Assembly: GCF_963576615.1 (NCBI RefSeq)
Contig: NC_088714.1
Coordinates: forward strand, 38,974,572-39,038,571
DNA length: 64,000 nt
Origin: Watersipora subatra
Lineage: Eukaryota > Bryozoa > Gymnolaemata > Cheilostomatida > Watersiporidae
Reading direction: 5' to 3'
Each line of letters begins with the position of its first letter. Positions within the stretch are counted from its first letter, which is position 1. The position numbers and the translations under genes were made by a program. A model generated the notes under the pieces. It saw only the letters and a list, made by a program, of their open reading frames with translations. It searched no databases and was not told the origin of the DNA. Below are positions 34,491 to 46,200 of the stretch, one piece after another.

Positions 34491-35560
34491 TGCGTTATTT
34501 TCAATATAACTTTTAGCCAACCTCACTAAAACCTTTTTCTATTTAGTTCGGCAAGAAAGTTTGGTGGATGCTGTTCTTGAAAGTGGCCTTTCGAATACTT
34601 GACCATTTAAAGGTCATTGACAGGAAAAATGAAATTTTATTACTGTACCTTTGGAGCGACATGACTTGAGCTGGTACATGTTGTTGCTAGAACAGAGAGG
34701 AGACAAAAATTTATCAATGCTCATTATGTTACTGTACATCTAAAAATAAATTTACTTTGCAATGAAGTGCATTTTTGTTAGCAGGCTAAAGGAACTTGTG
34801 TGATCCCTGACCCTCTGTTCGAAGGGATTGCCACTCCAACTTTGCTGTTGGTTTTAAAGGTCAAACTACTACCACTTTACTTTTCACACGAGGAATGCTA
34901 AACTGAGAGAAATCAGTCTTCATATCTCTTTTAGGCGTGGCGAGAAGAATGTCGGCAAATAATATGTCGGCGTTTTCGTTATTTCAACGTAATAAGCAAA
35001 CCGACTGCCAAATTTGAATTTCGAGCGAAATTTTTTTGTGAAATAAGATTTGTATGGCGAGAACAAAAACCTTCATGCTCCACTTCGCAAGGCGAAAAAA
35101 ATCAAACAAAGGGACCTTGTAATCTGAGGGCGCAGTGTATTCAAAAACAAGTGGCATAGACAATGTTTATAATACTTGCGTACACCAAAATAAAAACTTG
35201 ACAAAATTATTTAGCATCATTTATCTTCATGGCCTCCGCTACCTGCGATCTGATTGTTGCTTTCGCTTTCACTCACTTCAGCTTGTTCTTGCTGTTTAAT
35301 ATCTTCTTAATAGTATTCTGACCCGCAATCTTCTTCTTTACTGCTGGACCAGCCGATATCAGCGACCCAAAAAATTTTGTACGTGTAGCCATTCCAAGTA
35401 ATTTTCTAATAAGTGAAAAAAAACTTAATAAATAAACTAACATAAATATTAGCCTCAAAATAGTAGTACAGATCTTACCGAAATTCCTTAAGCGAATAAT
35501 TAGTTGATATAAAACAAGTTTAAAAATAAACAAAAGGATTTTAAAAAGGTCTATCGAAAA
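33565..35560 (-). mobile_element. Pogo/mariner-like remnant that replaces the 3' part of copy A
   Basis: 33840-34065 and 35225-35400 resemble 45300-45520 and 45590-45760 in the TA-flanked element of copy B, in the same orientation. Shared motifs include TCTATCAAATACTACAA and the minus-strand reading around ATIRSQVAEAMK. An unrelated repeat sits between the two parts. The boundaries are not sharp, so the extent is approximate. No intact transposase is present. Confidence 0.5.
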
Positions 35561-35639
35561 GTGAATCTGCCTGGCAGCATCTGGATTGGGTTATTTGGAC
35601 CAGTCGCTTCAATAGACACTGTCAGGATTGGCAGCCTTG

Positions 35640-35940
35640 TCAAACAGCATTGTCTAACAGTCAAAGCCTGTTAGGTCTATTTATCAAGGTTATTAGTCTA
35701 TTCAGGTTGAATGATCCAAAACTACTTCAAATCAATAGTCCTTTCTATAACTCTTATTCCCTGAGGGAAAAGAGGCGACGGGAAACTCTTTATGGAATAC
35801 ATGATCATAAGAAAAAACGATTCTTTCCACAATACTGTAGATGATGTAAGTATATTACGGAATGACAATATTTGGTAGAGCTTTGGTAAGCCATTTCTAC
35901 GTATACCCGGCTGACGCAGGCAGCAATAGAAATTTTTTTC
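35640..35940 (+). repeat. Segmental-duplication block upstream of copy B (pairs with 54810-55090)
   Basis: The block shares GTCTATTTATCAAGGTTATT, AAAACTACTTCAAATC and CACAATACTGTAG with 54810-55090 in the same order. It marks the left part of the duplication unit that contains copy B. The 64-codon frame within it is not conserved in the other copy and is not supported as a gene. Confidence 0.8.
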
Positions 35941-36447
35941 AATTCAAAGCGTAGTTCTCATATCAGCTGTGAAAAACTAACGGTAATCTCGCGCAGCGAA
36001 ATACTTTCGGTGCTAGGCTCAGCGGCTTATGTTCACATAAAGCTGCGTCGCTGGTGATCGCATAAAAATGGCTGCTAGCCATGCTGCTTTGAAAATGCTG
36101 ACTTTCATCAGTACAGTGCATTTTGGGAAGGTTTTGTCTCCGGCTCTGTGCGAAAGTTGAACAGCGCTGAACTGTTGCGTTGATCGTGGGCAACTCCCAG
36201 CAGTACTCGGCTACCGCGGTACCGCCGATAGCCCTGTGACTCTGCCACCGGAACTTGAGGTGTATATAGGAATCAGGGTTAAGTAATGTTCTATTACGGG
36301 GATGAGTAAATAAAGTAGTAAATAATGACTGCTTGTGTGGTTTTTATTAATAAATCAAAAAATTACCTTAGTTGTATCAGGCCAGCTTGTGCTGACAGGA
36401 ATTGCTTCTCAAAGTTACAATACAAGCTTTTAACAGGCCAACAGGGG
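35941..36447. other. Spacer before the copy B minisatellite
   Basis: A short less AT-rich patch (35980-36250) has no recognised gene. About 36360-36447 resembles 56930-57005 upstream of copy C. Confidence 0.4.
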
Positions 36448-36768
36448 GGTCCACCACTCACTTGCAACGCTTCTGTACAATGAGAGGCGGGGGTCCACCA
36501 CTCACTTGCAACGCTTCTGTACAATGAGAGGCGGGGGGTCCACCACTCACTTGCAACGCTTCTGTATAATGAGAGGCGGGGGGTCCACCACTCACTTGCA
36601 ATGCTTCTGTGCAATGAGAGGCGGGGGGTCCACCACTCACTTGCAACGCTTCTGTACAATGAGAGGCGGGTGTACACCACTCACTTGCAACGCTTCTGTA
36701 CAATGAGAGGCGGGGGTCCACCACTCACTTGTAACGCTTCTGTACAATGAAAGGCAAATCATTAAACA
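36448..36768. repeat. 44-45-bp minisatellite, seven copies, upstream of copy B
   Basis: The unit GTCCACCACTCACTTGCAAC is followed by GCTTCTGTACAATGAGAGGC and a G run. In copy C the same place (about 57000-57060) holds only two short units (GGTCCATCACCCTTTTAC), so the array expanded in copy B. It ends about 500 bp before the copy B ATG. Long reading frames on both strands here come from the near-multiple-of-three period and are not genes. Confidence 0.92.
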
Positions 36769-36964
36769 ATAACCGTTCAATACAGCCAAGGAATCAATAC
36801 AGCCAAGGAAGTTGGAGGGATAGAAAAAGTCCTCGAGTAACCACTTCTGGGAAATTCCCTTCTTAGATTTTCCATGGCATCAGTTACATCAATGTCACCA
36901 ATCAAATTGCAATCCCATTTGATTAGATTGCAAATCAACATTTGTTATCCCGGAGGTGAAGAGA

Positions 36965-37016
36965 AAGGGAGCAATTGTAGGAACCTGCCTACATAGACAG
37001 AATCAGCTCATTCAAG
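36965..37016 (+). promoter_or_regulatory. Probable 5' non-coding exon end of copy B (counterpart at 57270-57321)
   Basis: The sequence ACCTGCCTACATAGACAGAA and onward to CATTCAAG|GTATGA is strongly conserved upstream of B and C, and more weakly upstream of A. It ends in a donor consensus, and an acceptor (CATTTTAG at 37254-37261) lies 7 bases before the ATG. This suggests a leader exon spliced onto coding exon 1, with the promoter just upstream. The 5' end is not determined. Confidence 0.45.
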
Positions 37017-37268
37017 GTATGACATCTATGATTTATTGGAGAGTAATTGTAGAAATAGAGTCTATAGACTTATAAATTATGTAAATAAGACATTGTTGCT
37101 GGCTGCCTCCTCTAGACTCTTCAACCATCATTACTCTACACAGTCCAGACTTTAACCTCTTTCATCACCTGATACATTCTATACATGATGAAACTGTTCA
37201 GAGCTCTTAGCATGTTATAAATGACTATGTGAAGGTTTGAGCAGTGTATTTCTCATTTTAGTGGTGAA

Positions 37269-40200
37269 ATGGCTAGCAGTGAAAACATCAATGACTCTCT
37301 AAATCAAATGATAACCTGTCCAATCTGTTATGAGCAGACCTCCCAGCTAAAATCTCTGCCATGTCAGCATACTATATGCCTACTGTGCATCACTCAGCTC
37401 CCAGTGAAACAACACAAGTCTCACTGCCCAACATGCAACAAGGTACTTTAACATAAGAATTAGTCACATGAGTGATTTGTACTTCATTAGCCACAGCAAC
37501 ATATCTTATCATAGCATAAGATTTATGTAAGACACGTCTTCCCTTTTCTTATGCAGCCCTCAACCAAACACATCTGTCATATCTGCTTTGGTTTGACATG
37601 CATTTCATTTTCAATATTGACTCCATATTATTAGGAATGTTTTTACGTTTCAGTCTTCCTAGCAATCATAAGTTAATATTAAATATGCTTATTAAGACTC
37701 TGTGTGTGCGCTTGGCTTTTGAAGTAGCCTATATTTATTGTGATCACCTACCTACATAGCCTATGTATTACTTAATTACAATAATAACCAAGAGAAGACA
37801 ATCGTTTTAGGTATATCAAGAACTTATTTTATTAGTTTGACTGTCAGTTATTGATTTGTAACGTTGAAAACTTTTGGTTGATCAACAGGTATTTCTGGAA
37901 CCAAACGGAGGCTTTGATCAGCTGCCAGACTGCCTATTTGCAAAGCAGATTGCAGCATTGATTCAGCAGAATAGTTCCGTTGACACCAGCTCAGGTGAGA
38001 AATAAGGTAGCAGATAACAGCCACTATTCTAGGCATTTAAACTATATTACATGTGCTATTGCCATGTAATAGTTAACATAATTATTTGCTGTTACGTAGT
38101 TGGAATCTATATATATAATTGAAATATATAATATATTATATATAATTCAAAATAACATTCAAATTATATATATAATTTGAATGTTTGTCGTTCTTATATT
38201 TAATTATAGCAATAAAGTTTTAAGAACGAAAAAACTGCTTTATACTGGAATTGATCTCAAAACCACCGGCTCTGCAGACGGGCGAGCTAGCCACTACACT
38301 ACGATGTCTTTGCCTTTCTATAGAATAATTGTGCATATACTTATGCAGCGCTTACTACTAACACACTTTTAGATCATGATTGTGTGGTAGATCATTCATA
38401 ACATGCACAGCTCTTACTATAGTAAGGAATTAGACTAGTTCAAGTTACTAGCTAAAGTTACTCAAATCTATTGGGTAAAGAATCTTAGCCAATAACAGCT
38501 ACATTACCTGCCACTGTTTATAAGCGTTTTAGTATTACCTGGGCATTCATCTATTACAAGTATATATTGAACATTTGACAAATACGTTCCAACCATATGA
38601 CCTATACATATATCATGCGTTTGTAGAAGACATGTTCATATTGTAGTTGAGTATTAGAATTTTATTAGAAGCAGTTTGTTTGGTACAACATTCTTGCTCT
38701 CTGATTGAAAGAGATGCCTGTTTTCTGCAATCAGTCTGACTAGAACACAAGTTCTCTCACTTTCTGCTGCATAACTAGTGTCCTTCAGCTGCATACTTGT
38801 CTACCTTAAAAGGCTGCTTTATTAACTCTACATATTGCAGATGAATCTAATAAAGAAGAGAAGGTTGAAGAGAAAATAGAAGCAGAGCGATCAGAAAACT
38901 TGCGCAAGAAAAAAGAAAAAGGTATACTTGTAGTTATAGAAAGAAAAGCATCAAGTCTATCATCTGTTAGATTTCATTGAGTATGAGAGTGACACAGACA
39001 AGTTTAGCTTGTGTCAGAGCAGAGAAAGTTTCAAATACCTTGGTACTAGCTCACTGATTGTTAACTGCTAGTTTGTGAGCATAATCAACCGCTAGAGACA
39101 GTGATGACTCATTCTCTAGCTCAGACAGTCACCACTTTACACCTTTATTCCATAAGTCTGCATATCATATATATGACTTAGCATTGTGGTAGAACATTCT
39201 TTGTCTTTTTTCTATGTGGTGATAGGCTTAAGACTGTCTGGGTTCTTTATGATCGAGTCTATTTATTGTAAGCATCTAAAGAGAGCAAAACTCAGCTGAT
39301 AAAGAACTTGGAGGAGGCTCTAAACAGAGGCAAACAATGGCAGGCTAAAGCTACCGAGCAAGTACGTTCTCTGACGTGTTAGTAGACAGTGTCACATCCT
39401 CATCGTACTTAGTATGTGTTTTCTTATTATCATAATATAACATCAGATTATGGATATAAGGGCTTTATTTTCTATATATGCAAGACTACTCAGGTATACA
39501 TATAAGTAAGTACACACGAACTCTACTACAAATAGTGTGCATGAACAGAGAAGGTGTGGAATATGGTAAATGATTCAGATACGTATCTGTGTAGTTCAAA
39601 TAATGGGCTTCAATGTTATTTTGTAAGTGTATAACTTGGGTTTAGGAAAAGCTCTTGAAGGAAAGACAAGAGGGTATTCCAGAAACAAATAAGGCGGCTA
39701 AGGAGGCCATCATCAAGTACCGAGATGAAGTCAAGCTCAAGTGTGAGAAGAAGGTAAGAGATGGAAATTTCCTAATAACATTAACTGGCACTACATGCAA
39801 ACATTCAAGTTGAAAATGTTTGTTGTTAAATTGAATTGATGTGAATGAATAAGTGTATTTGGTGTAACCCAATAAGTCGTTATAAAATATGTGAAGTCAT
39901 TAGAACATACAAAAACAGAAGAAAACTGACGATTTACCAAAGCCACTTATTAAAAACCAGCATTTGCAATTTTATATGTATATGGCTAGAATATGCTTTC
40001 AACAATGTAGCATGACTGATGGGAGTAGGTTAGCTTTAGAAGAAGAATGCATGTCAATAGCTACCAGATGTGTAATTAAAGTGCTGAATTTTGGTAAAAC
40101 TGTATAGACTGTAGATGAGTACTGCTTCAATTTTCAAAAGTATATATTCATTATTGTTTAGTAGACTACAAAATACTCGTAACACATAGTATTTTGAGAA

Positions 40201-43200
40201 AGCTACGAACATACTATCTGTTGTTAGCGGTTGATACGGTTAGTATACTACTTGTCAAATAGTGGGCTCCCTTTTATTCATCATTTGGTAAGACACAAAT
40301 ATTTATATTGGTTTGACAGCTGGAAGAGCTGACCAAAAGAGAAGCTGATGAGATTAGGACAATAGAAAGCCAACTCAATGCTCTAAAATCTTTCTCTGAT
40401 AACATCGTTGCTGCCAACGAGTTCACTCCTGAACTTCTCTCCAAGCTCTCTGATGAATCTTGCTCTGATGAATGCATTGCACAAGCACGCGAGCAGCTGG
40501 AACGTCTTGCAACATCCACTGATGCTCTGATGACCTGTAACTTTGGTAATTAGCACAGACATTGCTTTGACGGTTTGCTCTGGAATAAGCACATTCTATA
40601 CTTACAACTGAAACATTGTAAACTTTCAATAGACCGTGTTTAAAAGGTCGAATATCTAGAACATGATAGTTTATATCCAGCTTCATTCAAACTTTACTAG
40701 ATAAATTGTGAAGTGGCTGTTTTCGAGTTTAGCTATTCAATCTCTCAAATCTCATTTCTTATATCACATCATGTTGTAGAGACGCATAAACGAGAAAAAC
40801 CACTTGAGAGAGGAGATTATGTTTGCATAACTTTCAACAAAGATGAATCTGTGCAGGAATTCATTAACAGCAAAGTGAGCTTGTCAAGCATTGGCATCGT
40901 CACAGGGTATGACATCATTCCAGGAAAGGTAAGTTCATGCTAGTAATATAGCAGATGCAGTAAGTTGAGAGGTTATTGGGAGAGTTTTTAGACATAGTTC
41001 TGCCATTGAATAACTTCTATTACAAACAACAACTAGTTTTAGAGGTTGCTAGTGACATGTACACAGTATACTGGAGATAACTTGTTATATTCTTCAGGTG
41101 GTGTAGTATTCATGTATCAGCATCTACCTACTTTGTAGCAGCTCTACTGCTGCTACATACTCTACGTACTCACTGGCATAGTTAATTCAACATATTCATG
41201 AGTTTTATTTTGCTTTCTCAGTTTATTTAATGAGTATCAAATTATTTTTTATTGTAGTAAAACAGACTATCTAGCCATTACTTGCTAATTATTTCACATT
41301 TAAACACTTTTACAGTTGTTTTATTTTTCTATATATTCATTTAAACACTCTCAAAACACGTTTCTCGTCTCATCATGTCTCGTGTGCAGTTTAATAGTTA
41401 GAATAGTAAATCTTGTATATGGGAAATAAAAATAGATTTTCTGCGCAAAAACTTTTTTATTGCTTTATTATATATATCCTTCTCAGTATATCATACACAA
41501 ACTTCAACGACTGTGAATTTTTATATCTACTGTATGTGCTGTTCATCATTTTACTAGAATATTTTTACTAGATTCTAATTTTGTAGAATGTTGTGCTTTT
41601 TCCTGAGAAGGCAAACTATTTTGGATCTCATGTGGCAAAGGTGCAAGAGAAAGCTAAGATTCCGTTTATGGGTGATCGTGTGCGCGTGAAGGGTTCTGTG
41701 AAAGATCCACACTTTTCATGGAAGGGAGTGCGTCCTTTAGAGAGGTAAACCAACAACACACTATCCTACCATGAACAAGTACACATCCGCAAATACACAG
41801 CAAGTGAATTCTATGCTAATATACAATCTATATATATATATACCGTACTTTTCGGACTATTAGCCGCTACTTTTTTCTAATGATTTGAGCCATGCGGCTT
41901 ATATAAGGGTACGGCTATTCTGTGGCTTTTTCTTTCATCGCTAGTGCGCATTAACCAGAATCTCCGGTTAGTGCACCTCCAGCGGTGAAAGAAAATATGA
42001 AACAATGCCTAACGGTACTGATCCATTAGGCACTAGTTTAAAAAGCGTTGATTAATACGAAACTGTGCCGTTAGGCACTGTTCCGTTTTAAACAGGAAAG
42101 TTGCTGCCATGTTAAAAAGCACTGTCTGTCTATGTATTGTTTTATTATAATTTTTTGGAAAATAAAGCAGATGCGGCTTATATAGGGGTGCGGTTTATAG
42201 TTCGAAAAGTACGGTATTTCTCAAAGTACGTGTCAGTATATCATTTTAGCTATAGCTATTATTAGAATAGCTGTAGCTGGACAACGCTGACTCAATGTCA
42301 TGGCATACCATCATTAGAAGCCTAGCACTTAGCAAGCGTACTGAAATTTTCCATTGGCAATGTGCCAGGCTAATAGCAAGTAGCAGGCAACTCTCATTAC
42401 TTCTCATTGTTTATAAATTGATTTTAATACCATTTTCCATTGGCAATGTGCCAGGCTAATAGCAAGTGGTAGGCAACTCTCATCACTTCTCATTGTTTAT
42501 AAGCTGATTTTTAATACCCGGGCAACGCCGGGAGGCACAGCTAGTCTATATATATATAAATCTCAGTGTTTGTCTGTCATTTGTGTACCCAGTTATAGCG
42601 ATAAAGTTATGGGAACAAAAAATCTGCCATGCGCTGGAATTGGGCTCAAAACTTTTAGGTCTGCAGACAGGCGTGCTATCCACTAGGCCAAGCGGCTATT
42701 TTTCTATACTATGGTGTAATTGTAATCGTACTCATTACACCAGTTGAAATACGCCCTTTTGAAGCGCGTGCAAAAATACTATTAGTTACTACTAGCACAC
42801 TTGAAGATCATGATTGCTTGCGTGAGAGGTCATGACGCATAATGTAACGCATTACAAGCTGGCGTCATGGCTGTTATTATAATAAAGATGTAGACTAGCT
42901 TAAGTTACTAGCTTAAGTTACTCAAATTCATTGGGTAATCACTTTATTACCTATGCAATGCCAGTCATGCAGCTAGTAAATGTATATAGCATATTGATAA
43001 GACACTCCTAGAGCTGTTCCTGATTGTTTTATGTGGCTGAAGCATTCTGTAAAAACCTATCTTTGGTGCTCTTAAAAGCAGTTTAGGTGAAAAATCTGCA
43101 CTTTGTGCCAGTCTGAATAAACATTCTCGGAACAATTCTTTACTTAACCCTTTCACTGTCAACCATGTACAAATTCGGGTATGTGTCTAGTGCCGGCCAT

Positions 43201-46200
43201 TTTACCGAAAATTGCCGACATTGCTTCATGATATGGATACAGTATTTTTTCAATTTAAATCTCTATCTAGAACATTTTTTGTAACATATTTTATTTTGCC
43301 AACATTTTAACTTACATTGCTATGCAAACAATTCAATGTATCTATACTTTGTGCGATGATAAAGCTATGTGATGCGATCGCTATGAAGCTAAGACGATCC
43401 TCCACAATGTTCCTTATAGAGTTGCCCCGATTTTGGTATCGGTATCGGTGCCGATATGAGTGTCAAGTATCTGAATCGGTATCGGCCGATCTTTTCTTAA
43501 AAAATCTGAACCTTCCGATACTTTTTACAGATCAACCATTTAGCAGAAAACTGTATTTTAGCCTGCTATACTAATAAAAAAATCATCAGCTGTAAGCTTC
43601 TTACTTTTACTTAATGAATTTCAGGCCTGCCACACAATTTATTTCATGTCTATAGCCTGATCAACACAGCGAAGGAAACTTTTTAGCCAGAACGTAAACA
43701 AAAAGTGTGGTATTTCCCAATTACAGCGATAGGTTTTATTGCAAGCAATCACGAACAAGAAAACAAAAATGGGAAACAAGAACGCAGTTTAATATTTCTA
43801 TTTACTAGCATTACGAAAGTAATTTAAACAGTCGACGCATAAAGTTATCTATCACTCTCTTGATCCTGACGATACAATGGATCGTTTGTATTGTAAAAAA
43901 AACGGTGACCCCAGTGGCGTATCGGTATGTAGCCTGTCCTCCAACATCTGTTGCAAGGGAATCCCCCTTCAGTACGCTTGGCTATATTGATAATGCCGGA
44001 AGAAAAGAGACGTCTTACTGAGATAATTGAATCACTAACGGTTTTTAAAAGAAACATTGATTTGCTCTAAACTTGTACAGGCACAGCAGTTCATCCAACA
44101 ATAGAAGAGGGACTTCGTTATCACAGATAGAACTGTACCACTAACAGTAATTACCTTTATTTACAAATTACAAGAAACATGGACTGTTTTGTTACTACAT
44201 GCACGGTATGTCAGTATGTGAATATGTATATATTTTTTTCCACAAATGCAAACAAATAAATACAATAATATTCATGTTTTCTTTGCATTATGTTTGTATT
44301 TGCATAATAAAATGAGCTACTATCTATGCAACACAAAAGATCTGAATCGGATTATTTTTCAATTAGGATCGGTATATCGGATCGGTATCTGAATCGGCTG
44401 GTGAATTTAGAATCGGGGCATCTCTAGTTCCTTACTCTTACAAAACTATTACTTTCACCACTATCAGAGACAGTACTGCTACTTTAATTATCTGTATAAT
44501 CACGGAAATCGGAATCTGAATTGGCTATAATGTCATCAACATAACTAATTACCTGTTTTCTGACTCGAGCACGGTACTTAATGAACTCACACAAAAAGTG
44601 TTCGTTTTTAGATTAGAAATTCTCAAACAAAAGTTCAAAATTGCTTCGTTGTTTTAGGCTAATTTTATAGAGAAATCTTCGGACAACACTGTCAATTTCA
44701 TAAAAGTCTTAAAGATCGTGGGTTATGTTGTCAACGAATAACAAAATCAGGTTACTACGCAATCGGTGGAAAAGTCGCAATAATGCGTCTATGGCAGTGG
44801 ACCCTAGAAAACGCATAAATGCGTTTATGGCAGCGAAAAGGTTAAAGAAATTTTCTGATTTTAACTTACCATGAAACCCCTAATTGAACGTTGTAGCGCT
44901 CTATTTTTTAACCCTTCCTTTTTAGTGGCGGTCAATTGGAGGTGGCGTTCAAATAGAGGCTGGCGTTGTATTTTTTGAATGGCTCGTCAGAATTTTGGGA
45001 AGATAAATTTTGCCCTTTTTCGAGCATAGCGAATGTCGCCTATATTTTGCCCTTTTTTTCCGGTGGAGCGATATTAATCCTTTTGGATGCAATAAATCTG
45101 CTAAATTACCTCCAACTTCTCAAAGATCTCTTAATAACTATGCATTGAGAAACCTAGAAATATCTCTACCAGTTGATATTTATTGCTTGCAATTAACCTA
45201 CGGTGATATTATAGCCTGTGTCTTGCTTTGTAATTTGTTTGAGCTTTCAATTTTTATTTCATTCCAAACTTGAAAACATATTTTTATTTTATATTTATAT
45301 TTACCAATGTTGCATAAAAACTCATTGCCCTCATTAATATGTTTTGCTACAGTTTGCAGCCAAAACTAGCTTTTTATGTGCAGTAGAAGAGGAGTTATAA
45401 GCGTCGATCAATTGAAATATTAGATTACTGCAATGATGCTATCAAATAATATGCTATAGCCTAAATCTGCAAATTTATAAGTTATATAATGATAATCTAT
45501 CAAATGCTACAAAGATATATTTATGAACAAGTGACATAAACGAACCATACTTATATTACATGCAGAAACAAAAATGAACGTTTTTGAAACAAAAATATTT
45601 TCATCGTTTGCTCGGATAGCTGCGTTCTGATTGTTGCTTTCAATTGAACAAACATCTTCTGGTTGTCCAATACCTTCCATAATGTCTTCTGACCTCAAAC
45701 CTTTCTTTTGCACTGCATAACTAATCGATATTAGCATCCAAACAATTTTTTGGCCGAGCAAAACTTTTACGCGTTGTATTTAGCACAAATGCAACACATG
45801 AAGGTTTCGCTCGTTAAACGTAACTTTTGTACCATCGTAAATATAAACCAATTTTATACACATGTATTTCGAAGCATCAAGGCCACGTTAAACAAGGAAG
45901 TACTATTAGCCTCAGACAGCTATTAATTATTAAAGCGAAAAACTTTAAGCTGGACAATGAGATTTTGTGGACACTTTTCTACTGATCCCTTGATATTATG
46001 GGTTCATAAAAATCGAAGATTGTCAAAGTGGCGTCCAAATAGAGGGTGGCGCTCTATTTGTCAACCTTTCTCTCATAGAGGCGGTCAAATAGAGGTGGCG
46101 TTCAAAAAGAGGTGGTGTTCAAATAGAGGTAGCGTTCAATTAGAGGTTTTACTGTATATCTATTTTGATGTACCGTTTTTATAGCCGTGGAATCTTCACT

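Noticed and set aside
36363-36724. Three overlapping repetitive ORFs on both strands
   Set aside because: They come from the 44-45-bp minisatellite; frames shift between units, and copy C has no such ORFs.
41350-41475. A complete Helitron in intron 7 of copy B
   Set aside because: The segment resembles the 3' part of the family (CTCGTCTCATCATG, AAATAAAAATAGATTTTCTG), but neither a TC start nor a CTRR end with hairpin can be seen. At most it is a remnant.
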